From positions 124,001-188,000 of the forward strand of contig NZ_QUOQ01000004.1 in NCBI RefSeq assembly GCF_003704105.1: a stretch of DNA of 64,000 bases, given 5' to 3'. Numbering within the stretch: position 1 is the stretch's first letter; each line of letters begins with the position of its first letter. Shown piece after piece: positions 18,780-27,276 of this stretch. Position numbers and translations under genes: made by a program. A model generated the notes under the pieces. The model had not been told where the DNA came from and ran no database searches. It worked only from the letters and a program-made list of their open reading frames with translations. This DNA is from Brevundimonas lutea (lineage in GTDB: Bacteria > Pseudomonadota > Alphaproteobacteria > Caulobacterales > Caulobacteraceae).

Positions 18780-19937
18780 ATGCCATCCTTCTCCCTGCGT
18801 CGCGGCGCATCGCTCGCGGTTCTGCTGTCGGCCATGCTGCTGGCCAGCTGCGAAACTCCGCCCGAGCCCGAGCCGCCCGCGCCGCCTCCGCCTCCACCGC
18901 CTGTGCCGGCGGTGATGCTGAACTCCGGCATCGCCGATGCGGCCGCGACCTACGTCACCTTCATCCGCGATGTCCGCACCCTTCAGCCCGGCTTCCAGAG
19001 CGAGATGGCGATCCAGGAGGCCATGCGCCGCGGATCGGCCTGGTCGCCGGAGCAACTGTCGCGGGGCATGATCGCCTATGGCGCCGTGATCGCGCTGCAG
19101 TCCCAGGACTTCGTCTCGGGCGTGCGCACCTATGCCGCAGACGAAACGACACGCCGCAACGTCATCGACCAGATCGTGCGCGACCCAGCCTATGCGGCTC
19201 AACTGCCGGGCGCCGCCGAGGCGGCCGGTCTGGTCACCCAGACGTTGAATCAGGATTACGTCGCCATCGCCGCCATCGGCGAGGCGATGGAGGAAGACGC
19301 CTACACCATTCAGGAGCGCGACGATCCCCGGCGGTCGTGGGCGGTCCAGCACATCGCGGACCGGGAAGGCCGCCTCGAAGCCGTTAGGTCGGTGAGCGGA
19401 CGTCCCATTCTGCCTTCGGCGACCGAATCGGCGCGACTTCTGGCTGCGGGTAACGACGGGACGGGCCTGGGGCTCGGGACGGCGCGCAAGGGTCCTCCCT
19501 ACACACCTGCCGTGGTGCGTTCGCTGGCCATCGCGGCGCTGTCGGCGCTGGGAGCGGCCGGCGAGGATTGGCGCGCCAATCATCTGGCTCTGACCGTTGA
19601 GCAGAACAACGAGTTCTGCCTGACCATGTCGAAGCTGAATCTCTACCAGTGCCTGGCGGCCTCGCGTCCGCACTATGAGGACATGTTCTGCGCCGGGCGC
19701 CATGTGGTGAAGGACATCGCCGTCTGTTCGAGCGCGGCGATCGGCCCTGGGCCGACGCCCATCGCGATCCCCGGCGTGACCACCGCCCCAAGTCCCGGCC
19801 CGGCCGGAGCGCCAGTGACGACCGAATCGTTGAACACCGCGCCGCCCGTAGCGGAGCCGGTTCCGCCCGAAGGACGCCCGGCCGAACCCGCCGTACCGTC
19901 GTCCAACGCGGTGCCGTACCAGCCCGGGCCGAACTGA
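18780..19937 (+). CDS. Conserved lipoprotein of unknown function
   Basis: A 385-residue predicted lipoprotein (signal ending LLASC, Cys24) with a Pro-rich linker directly after the lipidated Cys (about residues 27-42) that would span peptidoglycan. The central part is mostly helical, without a recognised motif. Four Cys residues at about positions 280-320 (NEFCLTMSKLNLYQCLA, MFCAGRH, AVCSSA) are spaced to form two disulfides. The last 60 residues are Pro/Ala-rich. ATG 18780 is supported by the signal and by GAGGAA at 18765-18770. A hairpin follows the stop. Confidence 0.75.
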   Translation: MPSFSLRRGASLAVLLSAMLLASCETPPEPEPPAPPPPPPPVPAVMLNSGIADAAATYVTFIRDVRTLQPGFQSEMAIQEAMRRGSAWSPEQLSRGMIAYGAVIALQSQDFVSGVRTYAADETTRRNVIDQIVRDPAYAAQLPGAAEAAGLVTQTLNQDYVAIAAIGEAMEEDAYTIQERDDPRRSWAVQHIADREGRLEAVRSVSGRPILPSATESARLLAAGNDGTGLGLGTARKGPPYTPAVVRSLAIAALSALGAAGEDWRANHLALTVEQNNEFCLTMSKLNLYQCLAASRPHYEDMFCAGRHVVKDIAVCSSAAIGPGPTPIAIPGVTTAPSPGPAGAPVTTESLNTAPPVAEPVPPEGRPAEPAVPSSNAVPYQPGPN

Positions 19938-19946
19938 CGGAAGATC

Positions 19947-19980
19947 GCCCGCCTCGCGCGCAGTTGCGCGGGGCGGGCTT
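19947..19980 (+). terminator. Hairpin after the 18780-19937 lipoprotein gene
   Basis: GCCCGCC (19947-19953) pairs with GGCGGGC (19972-19978), with a further CGCGC/GCGCG inner stem. Only two T follow directly, so it is a weak intrinsic terminator or a transcript-stabilising hairpin. Confidence 0.5.
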
Positions 19981-20073
19981 ATCGTCTATGGACGCCGGCT
20001 CTGATTTCCGAGGGTTTATCCCCCGCCGCGTGACTGCTTGTCGATGCGGCGGTTTTGTTTTGAGGCGAGGCTG

Positions 20074-20784
20074 ATGGCCGAGATCATTCTGAACGTCGAC
20101 GTGCGCGAAGGCGTCGGCACCGGCGGCGCCCGCGCGGCCCGTCGCTCGGGCGCGGTTCCGGGCATCCTGTACGGCGGCGACAAGGCCCCGGTGGCGATCT
20201 CCGTGGACGAGAAGTCGTTCAAGAAGTCGCTCTACACCGGCAAGCTGCTGGGCCACCTGGTGACCCTGAAGTACGGTGACGAGACCCAGCCGGTCATCGC
20301 CAAGGACGTGCAGTTCGACCCGGTGTCGGACCGTCCGATGCACTTCGACCTGATGCGCGTCGACGAGAAGCAGACGATCAAGATCGACATCCCGGTCGTT
20401 TTCATCAACGAAGACCAGTGTGAGGCCTTCCGTCAGGGCGGCTCGCTGGAAATCGTGCGCCACACTGTCGAGATTCTGGTCCGCGCCGACCACATCCCCG
20501 AGACCCTGACCATCGACCTGGCCAAGCACAAGATGGGCGACACCATGCGCTGGTCAGACCTGGTGGGACTGCCTAAGGGCATCGAGCCGACCATCTCCGA
20601 CCGCGACTTCGTGATCGCCTCGATCAAGACCTCCTCGGCCGCTAAGGCCGCCGACGAGATCGAGGAAGCCATCGCCGAGGAAGAGGCCGTCGCCGCCGAG
20701 GCCGCCGCCGCCGACGAGGTTCCGGCTACCGAGCAGACGAGCGAGGACGATCAGCCGGCCGCCGAGGACAAGGCCGAGGGCTGA
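20074..20784 (+). CDS. rplY: 50S ribosomal protein L25 / general stress protein Ctc
   Basis: Binds 5S rRNA in the large subunit. The 236-residue protein is the long, two-domain CTC form: an N-terminal L25 domain (VREGVGTGGARAARRSGAVPG, LYGGDKAPVAI) and a C-terminal TL5 domain (PVVFINEDQCEAFRQGG, HTVEILVRADHIPE), ending in an Ala/Glu-rich acidic tail of about 45 residues. ATG 20074 has GAGGCGAGG upstream. It is followed by a clear terminator and then pth, the usual rplY-pth order. Confidence 0.95.
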   Translation: MAEIILNVDVREGVGTGGARAARRSGAVPGILYGGDKAPVAISVDEKSFKKSLYTGKLLGHLVTLKYGDETQPVIAKDVQFDPVSDRPMHFDLMRVDEKQTIKIDIPVVFINEDQCEAFRQGGSLEIVRHTVEILVRADHIPETLTIDLAKHKMGDTMRWSDLVGLPKGIEPTISDRDFVIASIKTSSAAKAADEIEEAIAEEEAVAAEAAAADEVPATEQTSEDDQPAAEDKAEG

Positions 20785-20811
20785 TCCCCTCTTCTTTCCC
20801 GCCGAACGATC

Positions 20812-20843
20812 AGCCCGCCCGGTCTCGCCGCGGCGGGCTTTTC
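20812..20843 (+). terminator. Rho-independent terminator after rplY
   Basis: AGCCCGCC (20812-20819) pairs with GGCGGGCT (20832-20839) and is followed by a T run (20839-20842). It lies between rplY and pth, so pth probably has its own promoter or depends on readthrough. Confidence 0.82.
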
Positions 20844-20903
20844 GTTGCTCCAAATCCTATCGCGCGCTAGGTCCGGCGCACTCCGACAAAGGCGCATCCG
20901 CCC

Positions 20904-21521
20904 ATGATCATCCTCGCGGGCCTCGGCAATCCCGGGCCGAAATACGCCGGCAACCGACACAACATCGGCTTCATGGCCATGGACGAGATCGCGCGACGCT
21001 GGCGCTTCGGGGCCGAGCGGGCAAAGTTTCAGTCCATCGCCAGCGAAGGAGAGATTGAGACCGCGTCCGGCCCCGTGCGCGCCCTGATGCTCAAGCCCCA
21101 GACCTTCATGAACGAGAGCGGCCGCGCCATCGGCGAGGCCATGCGCTTCTTCAAGCTGACGCCCGCCGACGTCATCGTCTTCTATGACGAGATCGACATG
21201 GCCCCCGGCCGCTTCCGCATGAAGACCGGCGGCGGCGCGGCGGGCCACAACGGCATCCGCTCGACCATCAGCCAGATCGGCGCCGACTTCCGGCGCGCCC
21301 GAATGGGGGTCGGCCATCCGGGCGAGGCGCATCTGGTCCACGGCCATGTGCTCAGCGACTTTCACAAGGCCGAGAAGCCCTGGCTGGACGCCCTAATCCA
21401 GGCGTGCGCCGACGCCCTGCCCTTTGCCGCGGCCGGCGACGACGACCGCTACCAAGCGGAGGTCATGAGACTGGCTCCGGCGCCGAAGTTCAGTCCGAGG
21501 CAGGCCGCGCGCGGCGAATAG
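20904..21521 (+). CDS. pth: Peptidyl-tRNA hydrolase
   Basis: Recycles tRNA by hydrolysing peptidyl-tRNA. The 205-residue length fits. Active-site motifs are complete: GLGNPGPKYAGNRHNIGFM with the catalytic His, KPQTFMNESG, FYDEIDMAPG with its Asp, and GGGAAGHNGIRS. It lies 119 bases after rplY and 91 bases before the hfs cluster. Confidence 0.97.
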   Translation: MIILAGLGNPGPKYAGNRHNIGFMAMDEIARRWRFGAERAKFQSIASEGEIETASGPVRALMLKPQTFMNESGRAIGEAMRFFKLTPADVIVFYDEIDMAPGRFRMKTGGGAAGHNGIRSTISQIGADFRRARMGVGHPGEAHLVHGHVLSDFHKAEKPWLDALIQACADALPFAAAGDDDRYQAEVMRLAPAPKFSPRQAARGE

Positions 21522-21612
21522 GCCGCTTCTCCACCGCCCCGTCGATCGCCGTTAACCGGCCATCCACGGCGACACGGCATGGTGGCGTGGAATTTGCCGC
21601 GCAGAACGCACC

Positions 21613-23193
21613 ATGTCCCGAACCGCTACCGCCAAGCTCGTCGATCCGTCCGCCTTCGACGCGGGAGCGGCCGTCGATGAGACGGCTCTGGATTCACGCG
21701 GCCTGCAAAAGATGGCGGCCGAGGCCGTGGCTCTTCCGAAGGGAGATGCGCGCCGCCGCGGCCCGTTCCGACCCGAAGTCTGGCTGAACGCCCGCGAAAA
21801 GGCGACGGCGCGACTATCGGCCTTCTATTTCCGACTGATCGACATTCTCGCGGTCGCATTGGTCACCGTCGTCTGCGCGCGTCTCAGCGAGCCCGGACCC
21901 TTGGCCGGGGTTCAGGTGGCGGAGGTCGCCCCCTTTGTCCTGGGGGCCATCCTGACACTGGCGGTGGCAAAATCGGCGGGCCTGTACCGGTTCGCGCGCG
22001 GGGCCCGGCTCGAGCGGCATTTCGCCATCCTCGCCGGCGCGGCGCTTGGCGGCGGCGCCGTAACGGCACTTAGTGGCCTGCTGCTCACCGGCGCCGGTTC
22101 TCCCTGGCACGGTTACCTGGTCTGGACCGGCGTGGTGATGGCTTGCCTTTATGGCCTGCATCTCGGCTGGACCGGCCTGGTCGATCGGTGGCGCAAGAGC
22201 GGCGCCCTGACGCCCAATGTGGTGGTGGTCGGAGCGACCAAGAACGCCGAGACCCTTATCCAGGAAGCGCTGGACCGTCGCGATCTGAACATCCTGGGCG
22301 TGTTCGACGACCGGCTGGCCCGGTCTCCCGAGACGCTGAAAGGCGTTCCCCTGCTGGGCGACGTCGACGCCCTGCTGGGCCACAAGATCACGCCCTACGT
22401 CGACCGCATCGTCATGGCGGTGGACCCCACGGCACGGTCGCGCGTCAAGGCGCTGACGGAAAGACTGGCGAGCCTGCCCAACGAGGTCACCCTGCTGGTC
22501 GAGACCTCAGAGCCGGGCGAGCGCAGCGCCGCGCTGAAGCGGCTGGCCGAGGCGCCGCTGGCGCCCATCGACGGCGTCGATCCCGATCGTCGCGCCTTTC
22601 ACAAGCGGTTGCAGGATCTTGTGATCGGCGCTTTGGCCTTGGTTGCATTGACCCCGCTGCTGCTTGTGATCGGCCTGGCCGTGCGGCTGGACAGCCCCGG
22701 CCCCATGCTGTTCCGGCAGAAGCGCCACGGCTTCAATCAGGAAGAGATCGTGGTGTGGAAGTTCCGCACCATGCATCACGGCCGGGGCGACGACGCGGGT
22801 GTGCTCCAGGCGCGGCCCGGCGACGACCGCGTGACCCGCGTCGGTCGCTTCCTGCGCTCGACCAGCCTGGATGAGTTGCCCCAGCTGCTCAACGTGGTGC
22901 GGGGCGAGATGAGTCTGGTCGGACCCCGCCCCCACACGCCCGGCATGAAGACCGGCGAGGTCGAGTGCGCGCGTCTGGTCGCCGAGTACGCTCACCGCCA
23001 CCGGATGAAGCCCGGCATGACCGGCTGGGCCGCCATCAAGGGCTCACGCGGGCCGCTGATGGACGCCGCCATGGTGCGCCGCCGGGTGCAGCTGGACATC
23101 GACTATATCGAGCGCCAGTCGTTCTGGCTGGACCTGTGGATCATGCTGGTCACCGTGCCGGTGCTGCTCGGCGACCGCTCGGCGGTGCGCTGA
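21613..23193 (+). CDS. hfsE: HfsE-like polyprenyl-phosphate hexose-1-phosphate transferase
   Basis: Initiates holdfast-type polysaccharide synthesis by moving a hexose-1-phosphate to undecaprenyl phosphate at the inner membrane. The 526 residues contain four N-terminal transmembrane helices, a nucleotide-binding-like central domain ([14 protein letters not shown]), a fifth helix (about 335-360) and the C-terminal bacterial sugar transferase domain with [35 protein letters not shown] and SLVGPRP. The symbol rests on this architecture plus cluster order (E-F-G). Its stop overlaps the hfsF start by one base (TGATG). Confidence 0.85.
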   Translation: MSRTATAKLVDPSAFDAGAAVDETALDSRGLQKMAAEAVALPKGDARRRGPFRPEVWLNAREKATARLSAFYFRLIDILAVALVTVVCARLSEPGPLAGVQVAEVAPFVLGAILTLAVAKSAGLYRFARGARLERHFAILAGAALGGGAVTALSGLLLTGAGSPWHGYLVWTGVVMACLYGLHLGWTGLVDRWRKSGALTPNVVVVGATKNAETLIQEALDRRDLNILGVFDDRLARSPETLKGVPLLGDVDALLGHKITPYVDRIVMAVDPTARSRVKALTERLASLPNEVTLLVETSEPGERSAALKRLAEAPLAPIDGVDPDRRAFHKRLQDLVIGALALVALTPLLLVIGLAVRLDSPGPMLFRQKRHGFNQEEIVVWKFRTMHHGRGDDAGVLQARPGDDRVTRVGRFLRSTSLDELPQLLNVVRGEMSLVGPRPHTPGMKTGEVECARLVAEYAHRHRMKPGMTGWAAIKGSRGPLMDAAMVRRRVQLDIDYIERQSFWLDLWIMLVTVPVLLGDRSAVR

Positions 23194-24641
23194 TGTTTTG
23201 GCGGGGGGTGTGGGGCTATCTTCCGGCCAATGTGGTGCAGGGCGTGGTCGGGGTTCTGACCCTGATCGTCTTCACCCGCCTGCTGTCGGCCGAGGATTTC
23301 GGCCGTTACGCCATCGCCTATGCCATCCTCAGCCTGACGCACGTCGCCGTCTTCACCTGGCTGGAGGCGGCCATGGCCCGCTTCTGGGCGGCGGAGAACG
23401 AGGGCGGCGAGGGCATGGCGGCCCATTTCGCCAGCCTGTTCCGCGCCCTGTTCCTGCTGATGGCGGCCTTCATCCCCCTGGCCGGGCTGGTGATCTGGGC
23501 CATGCCCTGGGCGACGCCGCTGAAGCTGGCCATCGCCGCCGGCGTGATGGGCGTGCCGATCCGCTGCGTCATGCAGTTGGTCAAGGAGCGCTATCGGGCG
23601 GCCGGTGAGGTCGGCAAGGCCTCGGTTCTGGACATTGCGACCACCCTGGGCGGATTCGGCATCGGGGTCGGGTTCGCCATCGTCGGCGCGGGCGCGGCGT
23701 CGCCGTTGCTGGGCCTGCTGATCGCGCCGCTGGCCGCCCTGCCGTTCATTCTTCCCGGAGAACTGAAGACGGCGCGCGGCGGGAGGGTCGAGCCACAGCG
23801 GCTGCGCGGCTACGCCGTCTATGGCTATCCGATCGCGGCGTCTCTGGCCCTGACCCTGGTCCTCGCCTCGACCGACCGGTTCCTCCTGGCGGCCTTCATG
23901 GATGAGGCGGCGGTCGGCGCCTATCACGCGGCCTATTCCATCGCCAATCGGACACTGGACATCCTGTTCATCTGGCTGGGCGCGGCGGGCGGTCCGGCCC
24001 TTGTCATGGCGCTGGAGCGGGGCGGGCTGGAGAGGCTCAAGGAGGCCGCGCGCGAACAGGCGGCGTTCTTCGTGTTGCTGGGTCTGCCCGCGGCGGTGGG
24101 TGTGATGCTGGTGGCGAGGCCGCTCGCCGATGTGGTGCTGGGCGAGGAGCTGCGGGTGGCGGCGGCCGGCGTGACGCCTCTGGTGGCGCTGGCGGCGCTG
24201 TTCTCGGGCATGACCGCCTATTATTTCGGCCAGGCCTTCACCCTGGCCAAGAAGACCCGCCTCCTGCTGGTGGCCATGGGCGTCCCGGCGGTGGCCAACG
24301 TCATCCTCAATCTGGTCCTGATCCCCATCATGGGCGTGATGGGCGCGGCCCTGGCGACCGCACTCAGCCTGGCCATCGGCATGACCGCCACCATCCTGAT
24401 CGGACGCCGCTTCCTGCCCCTGCCGATCCCGTGGACGACCCTGGGCCAGTGCGCCGTGGCTTGCGGCCTGATGGCGCTCGCAGTGTCGCTGTTGCCCTCC
24501 CAGGGCGGAATCATCGAATTGATCCTGAAGGCCTCGGTGGGCGCCGTGGTCTATGGCCTGACCACCTATGTCATGAACGCGGCGGGCATTCGGAGCGTGG
24601 TCACGCGTCGTCTTGCCGGCCTGCGCGAGGCCGCAGCGTGA
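23193..24641 (+). CDS. hfsF: HfsF-like polysaccharide flippase (Wzx/MATE-type)
   Basis: A 482-residue integral membrane protein with 12 or more hydrophobic helices and the opening VVQGVVGVLTLIVFTRLLS typical of Wzx-like oligosaccharide flippases. It would turn the lipid-linked repeat unit to the periplasmic face. The ATG at 23193 shares a base with the hfsE stop and is the start that gives the normal flippase N-terminus. The stop also shares one base with the hfsG start (TGATG), so hfsE-F-G are tightly coupled. Confidence 0.85.
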   Translation: MFWRGVWGYLPANVVQGVVGVLTLIVFTRLLSAEDFGRYAIAYAILSLTHVAVFTWLEAAMARFWAAENEGGEGMAAHFASLFRALFLLMAAFIPLAGLVIWAMPWATPLKLAIAAGVMGVPIRCVMQLVKERYRAAGEVGKASVLDIATTLGGFGIGVGFAIVGAGAASPLLGLLIAPLAALPFILPGELKTARGGRVEPQRLRGYAVYGYPIAASLALTLVLASTDRFLLAAFMDEAAVGAYHAAYSIANRTLDILFIWLGAAGGPALVMALERGGLERLKEAAREQAAFFVLLGLPAAVGVMLVARPLADVVLGEELRVAAAGVTPLVALAALFSGMTAYYFGQAFTLAKKTRLLLVAMGVPAVANVILNLVLIPIMGVMGAALATALSLAIGMTATILIGRRFLPLPIPWTTLGQCAVACGLMALAVSLLPSQGGIIELILKASVGAVVYGLTTYVMNAAGIRSVVTRRLAGLREAAA

Positions 24642-25567
24642 TGCGGCGCGGCGACAGCCCGGCGTGGAGAGCCGCCGAGCCGCGCCTGTCGGTGTTGATT
24701 CCCTTTCTGCGCGACGATCCGACCGCGCTGCTGGCGCTGCTTGATCGCGAGACGCCCGAGCTGCAAGACGCGGTCGAAGTGGTGCTGCTGGATGACGGCA
24801 CCGGCGACGCCGACCTCACGGCGCGCCTGGAAGCCGTGGTCGCCGATCTGGCCCTGCCCGTTCGCCTGCTCTCCTCCCCGGACAATCTCGGTCGGTCGCG
24901 CGGCCGCAACCGCCTGACCGCCGAGGCGCGCGGGCGGCACTGGCTGTTTCTGGACAGCGACATGCGCCCGGACAGCCCCGACTTCCTCCAGACGTGGCTT
25001 GCCCTGGCCAAGATCGACGACCCCGCTGTGGCCTTTGGCGGCTTCTCCCTGGATCAGGCGCCGCATGAGCCCCGCACAGCCGTCCACCGCGCCATGGCCC
25101 TGCGTTCGGACTGCACGCCCGGTATTGAGCGCGCGCGCCAGCCGGAGAAGCACGTCTTCACCTCCAACCTGTTGGTCCGCCGCGACGTGTTCGAGGTCGA
25201 AGCCTTCGACGCCGACTTCGCCGGCTGGGGATGGGAGGATGTGGAGTGGGGCATGCGCGTCGCGCGGCGCTGGCCCATCGTCCACATCGACAATCCGGCG
25301 ACCCACATGGGCCTCGACACCGTCGAGACCCTGGCCGCGAAATATGAGCAGTCCGCGGCCAACTTCGCCCGGGTCGCGGCCAAACACCCCGAGGTGGTCG
25401 CGACCTACCCCAGCTACCGCGCCGCCCGTCTGATCCGGCGCACGCCCGGTCACCGACTGGCCCGGCCGCTGTTCAAGGCCATCGCCATGCTGGACGTACT
25501 GCCGGATCCAGCCCGGGCCTTTTCGCTGCGCCTCTACCGCGCCGCCCTCTATGCGGAGGCGGTATGA
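24641..25567 (+). CDS. hfsG: HfsG-like family 2 glycosyltransferase
   Basis: A 308-residue GT-A glycosyltransferase. Motifs in order: LSVLIPFLRDD, VVLLDDGTGD, SPDNLGRSRGRN, LFLDSDMRPDS (DxD-type metal/nucleotide-sugar site) and GWGWEDVEWGMR, the galactosyltransferase-like C-terminal acidic motif. It would add a sugar to the HfsE-primed lipid on the cytoplasmic side. Assignment as HfsG rests on its place after hfsF. The start shares one base with the hfsF stop and its own stop overlaps the next start by four bases (ATGA). Confidence 0.82.
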   Translation: MRRGDSPAWRAAEPRLSVLIPFLRDDPTALLALLDRETPELQDAVEVVLLDDGTGDADLTARLEAVVADLALPVRLLSSPDNLGRSRGRNRLTAEARGRHWLFLDSDMRPDSPDFLQTWLALAKIDDPAVAFGGFSLDQAPHEPRTAVHRAMALRSDCTPGIERARQPEKHVFTSNLLVRRDVFEVEAFDADFAGWGWEDVEWGMRVARRWPIVHIDNPATHMGLDTVETLAAKYEQSAANFARVAAKHPEVVATYPSYRAARLIRRTPGHRLARPLFKAIAMLDVLPDPARAFSLRLYRAALYAEAV

Positions 25568-26523
25568 TCCCGCCCGCACACCCGGACGTCGCCGTCATCG
25601 TCCCGACCCTGCGCCGGCCCGATAGCCTGGAGCGGGCGCTGCGGTCGCTGATGGCGCAGACAGGCGTGGCCGATCGACTGCGAGAAATCGTGGTGGCGGA
25701 CAACGACCCTGAGGGGTCGGCGCGAGGTCTGGTCGAAGGACTGGCGACTGAAAGCCCCGTCCCGGTTCTGTGGCGCCACGCGGCGGTCCCGGGCGTGGCC
25801 ACGGCGCGCAACACCGGCTTGGCCGCCACCACCGCGCCGCTGATCGCCTTCCTCGACGATGACGAGGCGGCCGCACCCGACTGGCTGGCCCATCTTATCA
25901 GCGCGCACGAAACCCTCGGCGCCGATGTCACCTTCTCGCCGATCCGGGGCGTGACGCCCGAGGCGACCGGTTGGGCGCGGCCCTATCTGGATCGCTTCTT
26001 CGGCCGCGAGGGTCCCGCCGAGGACCAACTGATCGATGAGCCCTATGGCTGCGGGGCCAGCCTGATGACCCGCGCCACCGCCCTGCCCGGCCCTGCCCCG
26101 TTTGATGTCAGCGCCGACCAGACCGGCGGGGAAGACGACGCCCTGTTCACGGCCGTGCGCGCGCGCGGCGGCCGGTTCGGCTGGGCCGCGAACGCCTGGG
26201 TGGACGAATTTGCGCCGCCGCACCGCGCCACCCTCGGCTATGCTCTGCGCCGCGCCTTCGCCTATGGCCAGGGGCCCAGCCAGGAGGCTGCGCGCGAGCG
26301 GCGGCCGCTGGCGCTGATCAAATGGATGGCCGTCGGCGCGGTCCAGACCGCCGTGTTCGGTCTCAAGGCGGCCGCCCTGACCGTGCTCGCCCGACCCAGC
26401 CGCGCCGAGGCGCTGGACCGGGCCGCGCGGGGGTTGGGCAAGGTGCTGTGGATGCCGGGACTGGAGCCGCGCTTCTATGGGCAGGCCGAGATCGACCGGC
26501 TGGCGCGCGTCGCCGGTCGCTAA
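25564..26523 (+). CDS. Second family 2 glycosyltransferase of the hfs cluster
   Basis: A 319-residue GT2 enzyme: VAVIVPTLRRPDSLERALRS, VVADNDPEGS, a GVATARNTGLA loop, IAFLDDDEAAAPDWL as the metal site, and GEDDALF towards the C-terminus. It occupies the place after hfsG where Caulobacter crescentus carries the deacetylase gene hfsH; it has no polysaccharide deacetylase motif. It probably adds a further sugar to the holdfast repeat, comparable to the additional holdfast glycosyltransferases HfsJ and HfsL, but it could make a different polysaccharide. Its stop TAA interlocks with the stop of the convergent hfsB gene. Confidence 0.8.
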   Translation: MIPPAHPDVAVIVPTLRRPDSLERALRSLMAQTGVADRLREIVVADNDPEGSARGLVEGLATESPVPVLWRHAAVPGVATARNTGLAATTAPLIAFLDDDEAAAPDWLAHLISAHETLGADVTFSPIRGVTPEATGWARPYLDRFFGREGPAEDQLIDEPYGCGASLMTRATALPGPAPFDVSADQTGGEDDALFTAVRARGGRFGWAANAWVDEFAPPHRATLGYALRRAFAYGQGPSQEAARERRPLALIKWMAVGAVQTAVFGLKAAALTVLARPSRAEALDRAARGLGKVLWMPGLEPRFYGQAEIDRLARVAGR

Positions 26524-27221
26524 CCCGCGGCGCGCCTGAGGAACGCCGGAGGCCGATAGGTCGTGCGGTTCATCACCGCCCCCGCGATGCGGCCGCCGAC
26601 CGAAGTGATCTCGTCGCGCAGGGCCACGGGCGCCACCGCCTCGGTGGTCTCGGCCGCCACCACCAGGATCGACGCATCGACATAGGGCGCCAGCGTCAGG
26701 GCCAGGTCGGATCGTCCGGCGGCGGGAGAGTCGACGATCACCGTATCGGCGTGTCGGCGCAGGGCGTCCCAGTAGCGCGCCTCCGGAACCGCTTCGACGC
26801 GCTGACCTGACCGCAACAGGTCGGTGCGGAAGCGCGTCACCCACAATCGCCCGCCGAGGCAGGACCGCGCGGTCATCAGCCGGTGTGGGGCGATCGGACG
26901 CCCGTCCTTGCCAACCATGGGCGGATGCACGCCGAAAAAGGCCGAACCGTCGGGAGACGCGGCGGTTGGCTGACCCAGGCGTCCGAACCGGTCCGGCTCG
27001 GCCTCGACGGCCGCCTGCTGCCCCTGGCTCCACAGATCGGCATCGACCAGCCAGACGGGTTTTCGGGCGCGCACGGCGGCCAGGCGCGCGAACTCGCGGG
27101 CGACGGTGGAGGTCCCTTCCCCATCCCCGGCGGCCACGAACTGGAGCACGCGGCCGCGATGCGCCGGTGCGGCGCCGAGGGCGGTCCAAAGGCCCGCCAT
27201 TTCCGCGGTCAGATCGACCAT
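26520..27221 (-). CDS. hfsB: HfsB-like CpsD/CapB-family protein with degenerate Walker A
   Basis: A 233-residue P-loop-fold protein similar to the cytoplasmic half of bacterial tyrosine kinases that partner Wzz-type chain-length regulators. The nucleotide loop reads GDGEGTST (residues 32-39) where kinases have GxGKST, so the Walker A lysine is replaced by Thr. Walker A' (VWLVDADLW, 56-64) and a Walker B-like TVIVDSP remain. There is no C-terminal tyrosine cluster. It probably acts as a structural or regulatory partner of HfsA rather than as a kinase. It lies 55 bases downstream of hfsA and shares a four-base CTAA with the convergent glycosyltransferase. Confidence 0.8.
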   Translation of the reverse strand: MVDLTAEMAGLWTALGAAPAHRGRVLQFVAAGDGEGTSTVAREFARLAAVRARKPVWLVDADLWSQGQQAAVEAEPDRFGRLGQPTAASPDGSAFFGVHPPMVGKDGRPIAPHRLMTARSCLGGRLWVTRFRTDLLRSGQRVEAVPEARYWDALRRHADTVIVDSPAAGRSDLALTLAPYVDASILVVAAETTEAVAPVALRDEITSVGGRIAGAVMNRTTYRPPAFLRRAAG

Positions 27222-27276
27222 CGAATCGCCTAGCCCTTCACGAAACTGACCGACGCTACCACAGCGCGAAGCGTCC

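Noticed and set aside
18858..18905. Repeat-like cg/cc-rich tract as a simple-sequence repeat
   Set aside because: It encodes the Pro/Glu linker of a lipoprotein and is explained by codon usage.
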